Assembly: GCF_000147695.2 (NCBI RefSeq)
Contig: NC_015958.1
Span: 1,604,001-1,668,000, forward strand
Length of the DNA: 64,000 bases
Direction of reading: 5' to 3'
Origin: Thermoanaerobacter wiegelii Rt8.B1
GTDB taxonomy: Bacteria; Bacillota; Thermoanaerobacteria; Thermoanaerobacterales; Thermoanaerobacteraceae
In this document: positions 57,154 to 64,000 of the stretch, in pieces
Position numbering within the stretch: the first letter of the stretch is position 1
Layout: each line of letters opens with the position of its first letter
Notes under the pieces: model-generated
What the model was told of the DNA's origin: nothing
The model's database searches: none
Seen by the model: only the letters and a program-made list of their open reading frames with translations
Made by a program: the position numbers and the translations under genes

Positions 57154-57753
57154 TTATAAAAATTGTATCACAATTGCTTGCAATACTCCTATTAGAAACC
57201 CTAAAACTCCCCCCATAATCTCTATCATATAAAGTTCACTGTGAGCAATTTTTATCACCACCTCCTCCAATTTTTCTAATTTGAAGCTTTTTATTTTTTC
57301 CTCTACAATTTCTGATATTTTAAGTTTTTTTGAAATAATCTCTACCACTTCATTAGAAGGAGAATTTAAAAATACTTCTACTTCTCTATTTATAATATCA
57401 CCAATGTAGTTTGATATCATCTCTTTTATAGCCTTGGGAAGAAAAGAAGGAAGTTTATTTTCTGTAACTTCTTTAACTTTTAAGTCCAAATTCGATAATA
57501 GAAACTTGCGATTTTCTTCTGTTAAAAGCCTGTCCCATAAATCATTAAAAGATAACAATTCCCTTTCCACAATTTCACCTATTGATTTAGCAATTTCATA
57601 TTTTCTTTTAGGGATAAGTCCTTGTAACGTAATACCGAAAATTTTTACAGGTTTCAAAGGCTTAAATAGCATTTTAACGGCGACAAAATTCGTAAGCCAT
57701 CCAATAGCTGCTCCTACAAAAGCTAAAAATAGCATCCTTGTTAAAAATTGCAT
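57154..57753 (-). CDS. DUF445 family membrane protein
   Basis: 199 residues. An N-terminal membrane segment with AFVGAAIGWLTNFVAVKMLFKP and GLIPKRKYEIAKSIGEIVERELL is the DUF445 signature (YheB/YtjP group); the C-terminus has a second membrane segment (EIMGGVLGFLIGVLQAIVIQFL). The middle is helical and charged. Shorter than the long DUF445 members. Function unknown; the next gene upstream is ytxC, so a spore link is possible only by position. Confidence 0.87.
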   Translation of the reverse strand: MQFLTRMLFLAFVGAAIGWLTNFVAVKMLFKPLKPVKIFGITLQGLIPKRKYEIAKSIGEIVERELLSFNDLWDRLLTEENRKFLLSNLDLKVKEVTENKLPSFLPKAIKEMISNYIGDIINREVEVFLNSPSNEVVEIISKKLKISEIVEEKIKSFKLEKLEEVVIKIAHSELYMIEIMGGVLGFLIGVLQAIVIQFL

Positions 57754-57818
57754 TCCACCACCTCTAAATTTTAAAAAATCACAAATATAATAATATCAGA
57801 TTTTGACGAATTTTAAAA

Positions 57819-57835
57819 CCCAGCCTTAAGCTGGG
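57819..57835 (-). terminator. Terminator after ytxC
   Basis: CCCAGC and GCTGGG arms with a five-base loop, adjacent to the ytxC stop codon, followed on the minus strand by TTTTAAA. Confidence 0.75.
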
Positions 57836-58723
57836 CTATTTTTCACATTTAATCTTTGAACACAATTCACAACCATAGCAAATTTCTACTTTGTCATTAA
57901 AAACTTTTTTAACCGTCTCTAGAATTTCATTATCTCTCATATTGTTAATAGAATGAAAAAATATTTTTTTAGGAGCAATGGTTATAAGCGTGCTTATCAA
58001 AGCATCTTCATCACTTATAACACCATCTTTTAATTCAGCAACTATTTCATTAATAAAATCATTAGATATTGGTTTGTCATTTTCATCATAAAGTTTAAAT
58101 TTGCCATTTTTATCGACAATGATATTCAATATTTCAACTTTTGAATCCTGTAATTCGACGAAGTATTTAAGTAAACCTATAAACTCATTGTACTCTTTTT
58201 TCATTAAAAATTCATCAACAGCCTTATCTGCTACTTCGCTAAGTTCACCAATAAAATCCCTCAGTCTAAAGTTCACAAATCCTTCTAAGTCTATATAATC
58301 ACTCTCTTTTAAAAAATCTCTTACCAATACAAAAATTTGCTCTTTTTTTGCTAATTTAAATGTCTCTTTATTCACATCATCTTCTAAAATATTGTAAGCG
58401 ATTTTTTCTATTTCCTCCTTTTCATCTTCTGAAAAATAATGGTAATATTTATTGATTAATTTTTTTATTATCCGTTTGTCAATTTGGTTAACAATTATAT
58501 CTGAAATAGCTTCCGCTATATAATTTCTTATTCTCGCAACATTGCTAAAGCCTTGTTTATCCTCCACTTTTAAGCTATAATAGGTAACTGAGCCACACAC
58601 ATTAGAATTTATCGCAATCTTTATACCATTTTCAGCTAAATTTTTTAAGCCATGTTTTAAATTTTCTACATCTAGTTTTAAATCCTTTGAAACACCTATG
58701 GAAAATAGTTGCAATTTTCTCAC
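57836..58723 (-). CDS. ytxC: Putative sporulation protein YtxC
   Basis: 295 residues without signal or membrane segment. Matches the YtxC family by overall pattern: an N-terminal alpha/beta segment, then helices with IRNYIAEAISDIIVNQIDKRIIKKLINKYYHYFSEDEKEEI, VNFRLRDFIGELSEVADKAVDEFL, and LISTLITIAPKKIFFHS near the end. The extreme C-terminus has cysteines (ICYGCELCSKIKC) that could bind metal; I do not know whether this is usual. Its work in sporulation is undefined. Confidence 0.85.
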   Translation of the reverse strand: MRKLQLFSIGVSKDLKLDVENLKHGLKNLAENGIKIAINSNVCGSVTYYSLKVEDKQGFSNVARIRNYIAEAISDIIVNQIDKRIIKKLINKYYHYFSEDEKEEIEKIAYNILEDDVNKETFKLAKKEQIFVLVRDFLKESDYIDLEGFVNFRLRDFIGELSEVADKAVDEFLMKKEYNEFIGLLKYFVELQDSKVEILNIIVDKNGKFKLYDENDKPISNDFINEIVAELKDGVISDEDALISTLITIAPKKIFFHSINNMRDNEILETVKKVFNDKVEICYGCELCSKIKCEK

Positions 58724-58769
58724 TCCCTTCGTTAATAGTATATGTGTCTTTTTATCATTTTTATCTGTT

Positions 58770-59504
58770 TTAAATCAGTGGAATGATGGAACCAATGTCT
58801 TTTATTTGTTTAAAAGTAAGATAAACAATTTCAATTCCTTTTTTATTTAAAAATTCAATAATTTTTTCATAATTTTTATGTGAATTGAATACACCAGTTA
58901 CTGCTAATTTTTTCTCTCCTATAAGCCCCATTGCACCGCCAATAAACCCGTATTCAAAACCCTTTAAAAAAACACCTCCGGGTTCTATCAAAAGCGCTTC
59001 AAAACCATTGCTAACTGCTACCTCAAATATTCCTTTGTCTGAAGTTATAAAGCTATTATCATCTATGATTGCCATATTACATTTTGTATAACCTTGCTTT
59101 ACATTTAAAAACTTGACACCTTTTTTTTCTAAGGACTCTCTCAAAACAGGATCTGTGTACTTGAAATTGTGAAAAGCTGTGTTTCCCAATCTTGCTACAT
59201 TATATGCGATATCATAAGGATAGTTACGTTTCAAAAAAGTTTGTCCTATTTTTACTTTTAAACCTATTAATTTCAATTTGCGTATAAACTCTGGTGTCAC
59301 ATTGGGAGCTACAATGATTTCTCTGTCTCCTAAGGGATGCAAAAGTATATCGGGATGAAAAGAAATAGCATCGTATAAATCTGCACATTTTTCAGTATAT
59401 AAGACTTTTATCCCTAACTTAGACAAACTATCTCCAATTTCCCTCTCTCTTCCATCAATTACAACCCATTTAAAATTGCCATGGGGAACAAAGGGATTAG
59501 ACAT
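58770..59504 (-). CDS. Conserved clostridial protein, GME-fold-like (DUF6873-type)
   Basis: 244 residues from MSNPFVPHGN after GAGGTG. It shows repeated beta-beta-alpha-like units with short glycine turns (HPDILLHPLGDREIIVAPNV, YNVARLGNTAFHNFKYTDP, NMAIIDDNSFITSDKGIFEVA, LLIEPGGVFLKGFEYGFIGGAMG, LAVTGVFNSHKNYEKI). The pseudo-fivefold pattern recalls guanidino-group-modifying enzyme folds, and I recall a DUF6873 family with that description. No cysteine nucleophile of arginine deiminases is evident. Function unknown. Confidence 0.65.
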   Translation of the reverse strand: MSNPFVPHGNFKWVVIDGREREIGDSLSKLGIKVLYTEKCADLYDAISFHPDILLHPLGDREIIVAPNVTPEFIRKLKLIGLKVKIGQTFLKRNYPYDIAYNVARLGNTAFHNFKYTDPVLRESLEKKGVKFLNVKQGYTKCNMAIIDDNSFITSDKGIFEVAVSNGFEALLIEPGGVFLKGFEYGFIGGAMGLIGEKKLAVTGVFNSHKNYEKIIEFLNKKGIEIVYLTFKQIKDIGSIIPLI

Positions 59505-59530
59505 TTTTTCACCTCTTTTATACAAAGATA

Positions 59531-59550
59531 GGGCATACTGTTGTATGCCC
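59531..59550 (-). terminator. Hairpin after the response regulator-GGDEF gene
   Basis: GGGCATAC and GTATGCCC form an eight-base perfect stem with a four-base loop. The following minus-strand bases (TATCTTTGTAT) are only partly T-rich, so termination strength is uncertain. Confidence 0.6.
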
Positions 59551-59586
59551 TTAACCTTTTCTTTAACCTTTTCTTTAACCTTTTCT
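59551..59586 (-). repeat. Three tandem 12-base repeats spanning a stop codon
   Basis: AGAAAAGGTTAA occurs three times head to tail on the minus strand. The unit encodes Arg-Lys-Gly-stop in frame, so the stop codon of the response regulator gene is present three times in the same frame. Confidence 0.85.
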
Positions 59587-60507
59587 TCTATCTTTTAAAT
59601 AACAACTTCCATCCATTGTCTTTAATTTCTTTTTCAATTCAGCAGCTACTGCACTTATTTCCAAATCATTTTTAAAATCTCTAAATTCATTTGTGACAAT
59701 AGCAATAGAAATTGATACCAGTGGAAACATCATCTTTTCGCCAGTCCTACCAATTGTCTCTATGTAACCCCGTTTTCTATCTTCATCGTCATATAAATAC
59801 TTTATTTCCTCATCAAAGCGAGAAATTATATACTTACACATCTCTTCAGCTTTATCAGGAGTAGTAATTATCACAAAATCATCTCCACCTATGTGTCCCA
59901 AAAAATCTCTTTCATTTCCAATCAGATTTACAGCATCTGATAAAATTTTGGCTGTAAGTTTTATTACATTATCTCCTCTTAGAAAACCATAGTAATCATT
60001 ATAAGACTTAAAATTGTCCAAATCAATATACAAAATGGCATAAGGCTTGTTTTCTTTAATTCGCCTTTTTATTTCTTCTTTAATGTCAATATTTCCTCTA
60101 AGACCAGTAAGAGGGTTGGCCATTCTGTTGTGTTCTATCCGCTGAAACAAATTATTGACTTTAAACAGAAGTTCTTTGTCATTAAAAGGTTTCACTAAAT
60201 AATCATCTGCACCCAATTCCAACCCTTTAATTTTTTCTTCAAAATTGTCCTGTGAAGTCAAAAGTATTATAGGAAGCATCAAATTTTCTTCTTCTTTCCT
60301 CAAAATTCTTAAAAGGTCAAAGCCATTCATGCCTGGCATAACTATATCTAATATTACCATATCAGGTAGTTTATTCCTGTATATTTGTAAAGCCTCTTCT
60401 CCATCTTTAGCCTCTAGCACCCCATACCCAGCATTTTCTAAAATATCTTTCAAAATTTTCCTTGTAAGTTTGTTATCATCGACAATAAGAATGTTTCTCC
60501 CCTTCAC
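59575..60507 (-). CDS. Response regulator with GGDEF-type output domain
   Basis: 310 residues from a GTG start with GGAGG seven bases upstream. Receiver domain: ILIVDDNKLTR, MVILDIVMPGMNGFD (phospho-Asp), and YLVKPFNDKEL. Then a linker ANPLTGLRGNIDI and a GGDEF-like domain whose active loop reads GHIGGDDFVII, i.e. GGDDF. The third position change is seen in some active cyclases, but a receptor-only role is possible. No I-site RxxD is evident. Ends in three in-frame stop-containing repeats. Confidence 0.88.
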   Translation of the reverse strand: MKGRNILIVDDNKLTRKILKDILENAGYGVLEAKDGEEALQIYRNKLPDMVILDIVMPGMNGFDLLRILRKEEENLMLPIILLTSQDNFEEKIKGLELGADDYLVKPFNDKELLFKVNNLFQRIEHNRMANPLTGLRGNIDIKEEIKRRIKENKPYAILYIDLDNFKSYNDYYGFLRGDNVIKLTAKILSDAVNLIGNERDFLGHIGGDDFVIITTPDKAEEMCKYIISRFDEEIKYLYDDEDRKRGYIETIGRTGEKMMFPLVSISIAIVTNEFRDFKNDLEISAVAAELKKKLKTMDGSCYLKDRRKG

Positions 60508-60629
60508 AATGCTTCCTCCACAAAAAAACATTTAACAACCCCATAATATTATATAAAAATTTTGGCAAAAAAACTACTACTTTAGCAAATTAAATTTAAA
60601 TTAAAAATGAAAAAATTTTACATAAAATT

Positions 60630-60965
60630 TTATGCAGTTTCTTCAAAGAAAAGAGAGTAATATTTTGAAATTTTTTCTTCCAATGTGTCCATACTTATAA
60701 AACGAGCCTCTCTTATTGCCTCTTTTCCATCCACATAAACTATTACAGTAGGAACAGTAAAAACAGAAAACTTACCAGAAGCCAGCGGAATCTCATCAAT
60801 AGGAATGTGAAAACTTTTTATTTTTGGATAGTTTACTAGCATTTCTTCAAGTTTAGGAAGTAATGATGTACATATTCCGCAATCTTGTGTAGAAAAATAA
60901 AGAAATACCATATCATTTTCCTTTATAATTTGTTCTATATTTTCTATGTCGTTAATTTTATCCAT
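60630..60965 (-). CDS. Thioredoxin-family protein with CGIC motif
   Basis: 111 residues from an ATG after GGAGGG. Thioredoxin fold: VFLYFSTQDCGICTSLLPKLEEML with active-site CGIC, the cis-proline stretch FTVPTVIVYVDGKEAIREARFI. The CxxC is complete, unlike many YtpP-like relatives that keep one cysteine. Likely thiol-disulfide exchange in the cytoplasm; partner unknown. Confidence 0.88.
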   Translation of the reverse strand: MDKINDIENIEQIIKENDMVFLYFSTQDCGICTSLLPKLEEMLVNYPKIKSFHIPIDEIPLASGKFSVFTVPTVIVYVDGKEAIREARFISMDTLEEKISKYYSLFFEETA

Positions 60966-61021
60966 AATTTCCCTCCTATCCAAAAGACTACAAACGATTA
61001 GATTTTAAAATTAAAAAATAT

Positions 61022-61042
61022 AAGCCCCTTCTAGGGCTTTTT
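61022..61042 (-). terminator. Terminator of the tRNA cluster
   Basis: AAGCCC and GGGCTT arms with a six-base loop, followed on the minus strand by ATATTTTTT, 35 bases beyond tRNA-Cys. Confidence 0.78.
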
Positions 61043-61075
61043 CATAACCTGATTCACTAAAGTTTCATATTTTTA

Positions 61076-61150
<75 letters not shown>

Positions 61151-61154
61151 ATAT

Positions 61155-61230
61155 TGGAGCGGACAACGAGACTCGAACTCGCGACCCTCACCTTGGCAAG
61201 GTGATGCTCTACCAACTGAGCTATGTCCGC
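61155..61230 (-). tRNA. tRNA-Gly (anticodon GCC), CCA encoded
   Basis: GCGGACA acceptor with TGTCCGC, anticodon loop TTGCCAA, T arm GCGAGTTCGAGTCTCGT, discriminator T and CCA. Four bases separate it from tRNA-Cys. Confidence 0.96.
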
Positions 61231-61234
61231 ATAA

Positions 61235-61310
61235 TGGTGCCTCGAAGTGGAATCGAACCACTGACACAGGGATTTTCAGTCCCTTGCTCTACCAACTGAG
61301 CTATCGAGGC
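61235..61310 (-). tRNA. tRNA-Phe (anticodon GAA), CCA encoded
   Basis: GCCTCGA acceptor with TCGAGGC, anticodon loop CTGAAAA, T arm CAGTGGTTCGATTCCACT, discriminator A and CCA. This is a cognate tRNA for the phenylalanine T-box at 48.8-49.0 kb. Confidence 0.95.
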
Positions 61311-61315
61311 ATAAC

Positions 61316-61392
61316 TGGCGACCCAAAAGGGACTTGAACCCTCGACCTCCAGCGTGACAGGCTGGCGCTCTAACCAACTGAGCTATTGGGCC
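61316..61392 (-). tRNA. tRNA-Asp (anticodon GTC), CCA encoded
   Basis: GGCCCAA acceptor with TTGGGTC (one G-T pair), anticodon loop CTGTCAC, T arm GAGGGTTCAAGTCCCTT, discriminator G and CCA. Confidence 0.95.
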
Positions 61393-61393
61393 G

Positions 61394-61469
61394 TGGTGGT
61401 CGCAATAGGACTCGAACCTATGACCCCCTGCTTGTAAGGCAGGTGCTCTCCCAGCTGAGCTATACGACC
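61394..61469 (-). tRNA. tRNA-Val (anticodon TAC), CCA encoded
   Basis: GGTCGTA acceptor with TGCGACC, anticodon loop CTTACAA, T arm ATAGGTTCGAGTCCTAT, discriminator A and CCA. First gene of the cluster. Confidence 0.96.
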
Positions 61470-61491
61470 ATTCTACTGCCGTGCAAGTAAT

Positions 61492-61520
61492 AGTATACAT
61501 AAAAAACTGCTATTAGTCAA
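61492..61520 (-). promoter_or_regulatory. Promoter of the tRNA cluster
   Basis: TTGACT and TATACT with a 17-base spacer on the minus strand, about 22 bases before tRNA-Val. Confidence 0.82.
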
Positions 61521-61594
61521 CACTATTTTGAGGATTTTTTCGCCTTTATGTCTAATTAAAAATAAAAAATATCGATGATTCTCTTAAATTTGCT

Positions 61595-62479
61595 TTATTC
61601 CTCTGCAATTCTCAGCAATTCTTTAAGCCTACTTTCCTCTATCAAATACTTTTTACCACAAAAATGGCATACAGCTTCAACAGATTGTCCTTCTGAAATA
61701 AGTTTTTCTATCTCCTCTTTTCCAAGAGCAATTATAGCAGTTTCAAATCTTTCTTGTGAACAATCACATTCATATTTTAAATCTACTCTTTCTAAAATAT
61801 TAAGTCCCATCTCCCCTAATATATGGTTCAATATATCTTCTGGTAGATATCCATTCCTTAACAATTCTGTAACTGAAGAAATATTCCTGAGTACTTCCTC
61901 TAGCTTTGCTACAACTTCTTCTTCAACATTAGGCAATAACTGTATAATAAAGCCTCCAGAAGCTAAAACATTTCCTTCTTTTCCCACTAACACTCCTACC
62001 CCAACAGCAGAAGGTACCTGCTCAGAGGCATAAAAATAATAGGCTATATCTTCCCCGATTTCCCCAGTTTGAAGCTCTACAGTTCCAATGTAAGGTTCCT
62101 TTAAACCTATATCTTTTATAACAGTCACATATCCATTTTTACCAACAGCTTTGCCTACATCTAATTTTCCTTTTTCAGACAGTGGTAAATCCACTGTAGG
62201 ATTTCCTACATACCCCTTGACAATTCCCGGGTAATTTGACACTGCAACAATATTCCCTATAGGCCCATCACCTTTTATAACTAAAGTGACCTTGTCTTTT
62301 TCACCCTTCATCATAACTCGCATCATAGCGACAGCTGTCAAAGCTCTTCCTAAAGCTGCACAAGTGGTAGGTGTGAGATTGTGAATTTCTTTAGCCTTCT
62401 GGGCAGTTTGTGTTGAAAAAGCTGCAATAGCTAATATTTTATTATTATAAGCTGTAGCTCTTACAATGTAATCACTCAT
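61595..62479 (-). CDS. hslO: Redox-regulated chaperone Hsp33
   Basis: 294 residues. N-terminal domain with YIVRATAYNNKILAIAAFSTQTAQKAKEIHNLTPTTCAALGRALTA and the C-terminal zinc centre made of CDCSQER and CHFCGKKY (CxC...CxxC). Oxidation of these cysteines releases zinc and switches on the holdase activity in the known family. Ends in a helical tail. Separate from the csp gene by a terminator. Confidence 0.95.
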   Translation of the reverse strand: MSDYIVRATAYNNKILAIAAFSTQTAQKAKEIHNLTPTTCAALGRALTAVAMMRVMMKGEKDKVTLVIKGDGPIGNIVAVSNYPGIVKGYVGNPTVDLPLSEKGKLDVGKAVGKNGYVTVIKDIGLKEPYIGTVELQTGEIGEDIAYYFYASEQVPSAVGVGVLVGKEGNVLASGGFIIQLLPNVEEEVVAKLEEVLRNISSVTELLRNGYLPEDILNHILGEMGLNILERVDLKYECDCSQERFETAIIALGKEEIEKLISEGQSVEAVCHFCGKKYLIEESRLKELLRIAEE

Positions 62480-62500
62480 AGTAAATACCTCCTATATCAA

Positions 62501-62530
62501 AAAACCCTAACATATTTAATGTTAGGGTTT
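62501..62530 (-). terminator. Terminator after the cold-shock gene
   Basis: AAACCCTAACAT pairs with ATGTTAGGGTTT across a short loop, followed on the minus strand by TTT. A 12-base perfect stem. Confidence 0.9.
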
Positions 62531-62539
62531 AATTTCACG

Positions 62540-62743
62540 TCAGTTTACCTTTCTTACCTTAGAAGCTTGTGGTCCTTTTGCAGCTTCAACTACCTCGAAC
62601 TCAACTTTTTGTCCTTCCTCTAATGTCTTAAAGCCATCACCTTCAATTGCTGAGTAATGGACAAATACGTCTGTGCCATCCTCCCTTTCAATAAAGCCAT
62701 AGCCTTTCTCGGCATTAAACCATTTTACTTTACCTCTTACCAT
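62540..62743 (-). CDS. Cold-shock protein (CspA/CspB family)
   Basis: 67 residues, five-strand OB-fold. RNA-binding motifs RNP1 KGYGFIE and RNP2 VFVHYSAI are intact; start [17 protein letters not shown]. Single-stranded RNA/DNA chaperone. Own promoter and terminator, so a monocistronic unit. Confidence 0.96.
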   Translation of the reverse strand: MVRGKVKWFNAEKGYGFIEREDGTDVFVHYSAIEGDGFKTLEEGQKVEFEVVEAAKGPQASKVRKVN

Positions 62744-62783
62744 TTATATCTTCCTCCAAACTTGATAAATAATTTACTTCTCT

Positions 62784-62812
62784 ATCATAGCACTTATATA
62801 TCAAATTGTCAA
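62784..62812 (-). promoter_or_regulatory. Promoter of the cold-shock gene
   Basis: Consensus TTGACA and TATGAT with a 17-base spacer on the minus strand, giving a 5' leader of about 35 bases. That is much shorter than the leaders of E. coli cspA-type genes. Confidence 0.85.
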
Positions 62813-62817
62813 ATTTT

Positions 62818-63564
62818 TTATTGAAATTTTATAATATCCCATATATTTCTAAGCGCATAGCTTGCTTTTTCCCTTATAACTACATCAGCTTTATAGTCAT
62901 AAGGAGTCTCTGTCGCATTTATAATTATTAAATGTCTTACTATATCTGGCAAAAAGTTCACTGGCGAAACTGCTAAAGAAGAACCTATGACTATTAACAA
63001 ATCGCTGGACTTTACTTCTTTTACTGCCAAATCAAAAACATAAGGCATAGGATCTCCAAATAGTACTACATCAGGCCGCAGTAACCCACCACACTCATCG
63101 CAGCGAGGAGGAATTTGTTTTTTATTTACTTTTTCCTCTAAAACTTCAAAAGAGACTTTTTTTCCACAATGTAAACAACTTCCTTCTCTCGTATTGCCGT
63201 GAACTTCGAATACATTTTTAGAACCAGCTTTTTGATGAAGATTGTCTATATTTTGTGTAATTACTCCAAAAATTATACCTTCTTTCTCCATTTCGCTTAA
63301 TATGTAATGAGCTTCATTAGGCTCAGCATTTCTCATTGAAGACAAAATCTTGAAACCAACTTTATAAAATTCCTCCGGGAAATTGTACAATACTCCCGTT
63401 GACAAAACCTCCATTGGATCTAACTTCTCCCACAGACCCCTTCCTGGGCTTCTAAAATCAGGTATACCACTTTCCGTTGATATACCTGCTCCTGTCAATA
63501 CAATAGTTTTTCTTGACTGCTTAATGAGGCGAGCAGCCTCTTCAAACAAATTTTTATCCCCCAT
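62818..63564 (-). CDS. NAD-dependent protein deacylase (sirtuin)
   Basis: 248 residues. NAD-binding motifs TGAGISTESGIPDFRSPGRGLWE, TQNIDNLHQKAG, catalytic His in VFEVHGNTREGSC, zinc ligands CLHCGKK and CDECGG, then GDPMPYVFDLAV, VIGSSLAVSPVNFLP. Removes acetyl groups from protein lysines, using NAD. Similar to CobB/SrtN. Confidence 0.95.
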   Translation of the reverse strand: MGDKNLFEEAARLIKQSRKTIVLTGAGISTESGIPDFRSPGRGLWEKLDPMEVLSTGVLYNFPEEFYKVGFKILSSMRNAEPNEAHYILSEMEKEGIIFGVITQNIDNLHQKAGSKNVFEVHGNTREGSCLHCGKKVSFEVLEEKVNKKQIPPRCDECGGLLRPDVVLFGDPMPYVFDLAVKEVKSSDLLIVIGSSLAVSPVNFLPDIVRHLIIINATETPYDYKADVVIREKASYALRNIWDIIKFQ

Positions 63565-63589
63565 GGCAATTCACCTCAAATAGAGTATA

Positions 63590-63760
63590 TCACAACTTTT
63601 CTTTTTTTCCTACCTCCTGTTGCATTTTCATCTTTTTCTTAACTATTGAACCTATCTTCCCAGTTTCTTGGGCAGATAACTTAGACCATCCAACTTTTTT
63701 TACCTTTTCAAGAAGTCCTAATTCTTCAGCCGCTTCAAGTTTCAAAATTTCATTGTCCAT
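63590..63760 (-). CDS. Small acid-soluble spore protein, alpha/beta type (minor)
   Basis: 56 residues, preceded by GGAGGAGG. The core EAAEELGLLEKVKKVGW and LSAQETGKIGSIVKKKMK shows the two SASP blocks: the E-x-A-x-E-L-G helix and the A-x-E-T-G-x-I-G segment that includes the germination protease site region. Such proteins coat spore DNA. Short and lysine-rich at the end. It lies three bases downstream of the cut-off gene, probably in one unit. Confidence 0.82.
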   Translation of the reverse strand: MDNEILKLEAAEELGLLEKVKKVGWSKLSAQETGKIGSIVKKKMKMQQEVGKKEKL

Positions 63761-63763
63761 TCT

Positions 63764-64000
63764 CTAATCCTCCTCCCAATTTAAAGAACTGTAATATATC
63801 TTTTTCCCTGTGCTGGCATCTATCATAAACTCCAAAGAGTTAGGTATATACACTAATTTACCTTTTTTATTCTCTGTTATAAAATAGTACAGTTTAAAAC
63901 CACTATCTATAAAAATATTTTGAGCAACTTGTGTATTGATAGTATTGTCTATCTTTGGAAAATCAATATAATCCCAATTAAAAATTATTTTTTTAACTAT
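63764..64000 (-). CDS. C-terminal part of a PepSY/YcdB-like protein (cut off)
   Basis: 78 codons to the stop; the beginning lies beyond the window. The readable part has NWDYIDFPKIDNT, GFKLYYFITENKKG and FMIDASTGKKIYYSSLNW. The D-A-x-T-G-K turn is typical of PepSY and YcdB-type repeats in secreted proteins of spore-formers. No more can be said. Confidence 0.5.
   Translation of the reverse strand: MVKKIIFNWDYIDFPKIDNTINTQVAQNIFIDSGFKLYYFITENKKGKLVYIPNSLEFMIDASTGKKIYYSSLNWEED

Overview
The window looks like chromosomal DNA of a thermophilic, spore-forming, low-GC anaerobic Firmicute of the Thermoanaerobacter type. The lineage call is an inference. It rests on the AT-rich sequence, strong GGAGG and AGGGGG ribosome-binding sites, T-box leaders, DegS/DegU, sporulation genes (spoVD-like PBP, yunB, ytxC, an alpha/beta-type SASP) and a TPP-dependent acetoin dehydrogenase cluster. 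Nearly all genes lie on the minus strand.

Layout. 1-9.25 kb: division/cell-wall cluster read from mraZ down to murD (mraZ, rsmH, ftsL, spoVD-type PBP, murE, murF, mraY, murD), with a four-repeat MraZ box upstream of mraZ. 9.3-12.5 kb: two M16 peptidase-like genes and a YhcN/YlaJ-type lipoprotein. 12.6-15.7 kb: plus-strand ychF (frameshifted), then a three-gene DUF2089/DUF4097 cluster. 15.8-18.5 kb: csoR-like regulator, cysteine desulfurase and thiI. 18.5-20.4 kb: a group IIC intron placed just after a terminator hairpin. 21.2-21.6 kb: a gene-free, GC-rich, nested inverted-repeat element. 21.6-28.8 kb: ferritin-like gene, then acetoin dehydrogenase genes (Lin0512, E1 alpha, E1 beta, acoX, E2) behind a sigma-54-type promoter, and a frameshifted acoR. 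28.8-30.4 kb: lipB-lipA, the lipoylation enzymes needed by the E2 subunit. 30.4-31.1 kb: decayed IS607 tnpA/tnpB. 31.3-38.5 kb: a propeller/coiled-coil protein, DUF3343, a CAP protein, an M18 aminopeptidase, degS-degU, tRNA-Ala, yunB and DUF523. 38.5-47.1 kb: zapA, U32 peptidase, mutS2 and pheST. 47.1-48.8 kb: an IS that separates pheST from its T-box leader. 49-51.2 kb: a frameshifted rRNA methyltransferase and infC-rpmI-rplT (AUU start, L20-type leader). 51.2-52.5 kb: an IS30 element. 52.5-64 kb: aroC, MFS transporter, thrS with T-box, DUF445, ytxC, a GME-fold-like protein, a response regulator-GGDEF protein, thioredoxin-like protein, a five-gene tRNA cluster, hslO, csp, a sirtuin, a SASP and one cut-off gene.

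Main points of interest: (1) an IS inserted between a phenylalanine T-box and pheST; (2) three otherwise conserved genes broken by a one- or two-base indel at simple repeats, two of them exactly at A-rich heptamers that a -1 slip would repair; (3) the structured 0.3-kb nested inverted repeat at 21.26-21.58 kb; (4) start-sequestering inverted repeats in both ISs; (5) an intact-looking sigma-54 promoter with paired palindromes for the acetoin operon, although the activator gene is frameshifted. I saw no CRISPR array, prophage or toxin-antitoxin locus.
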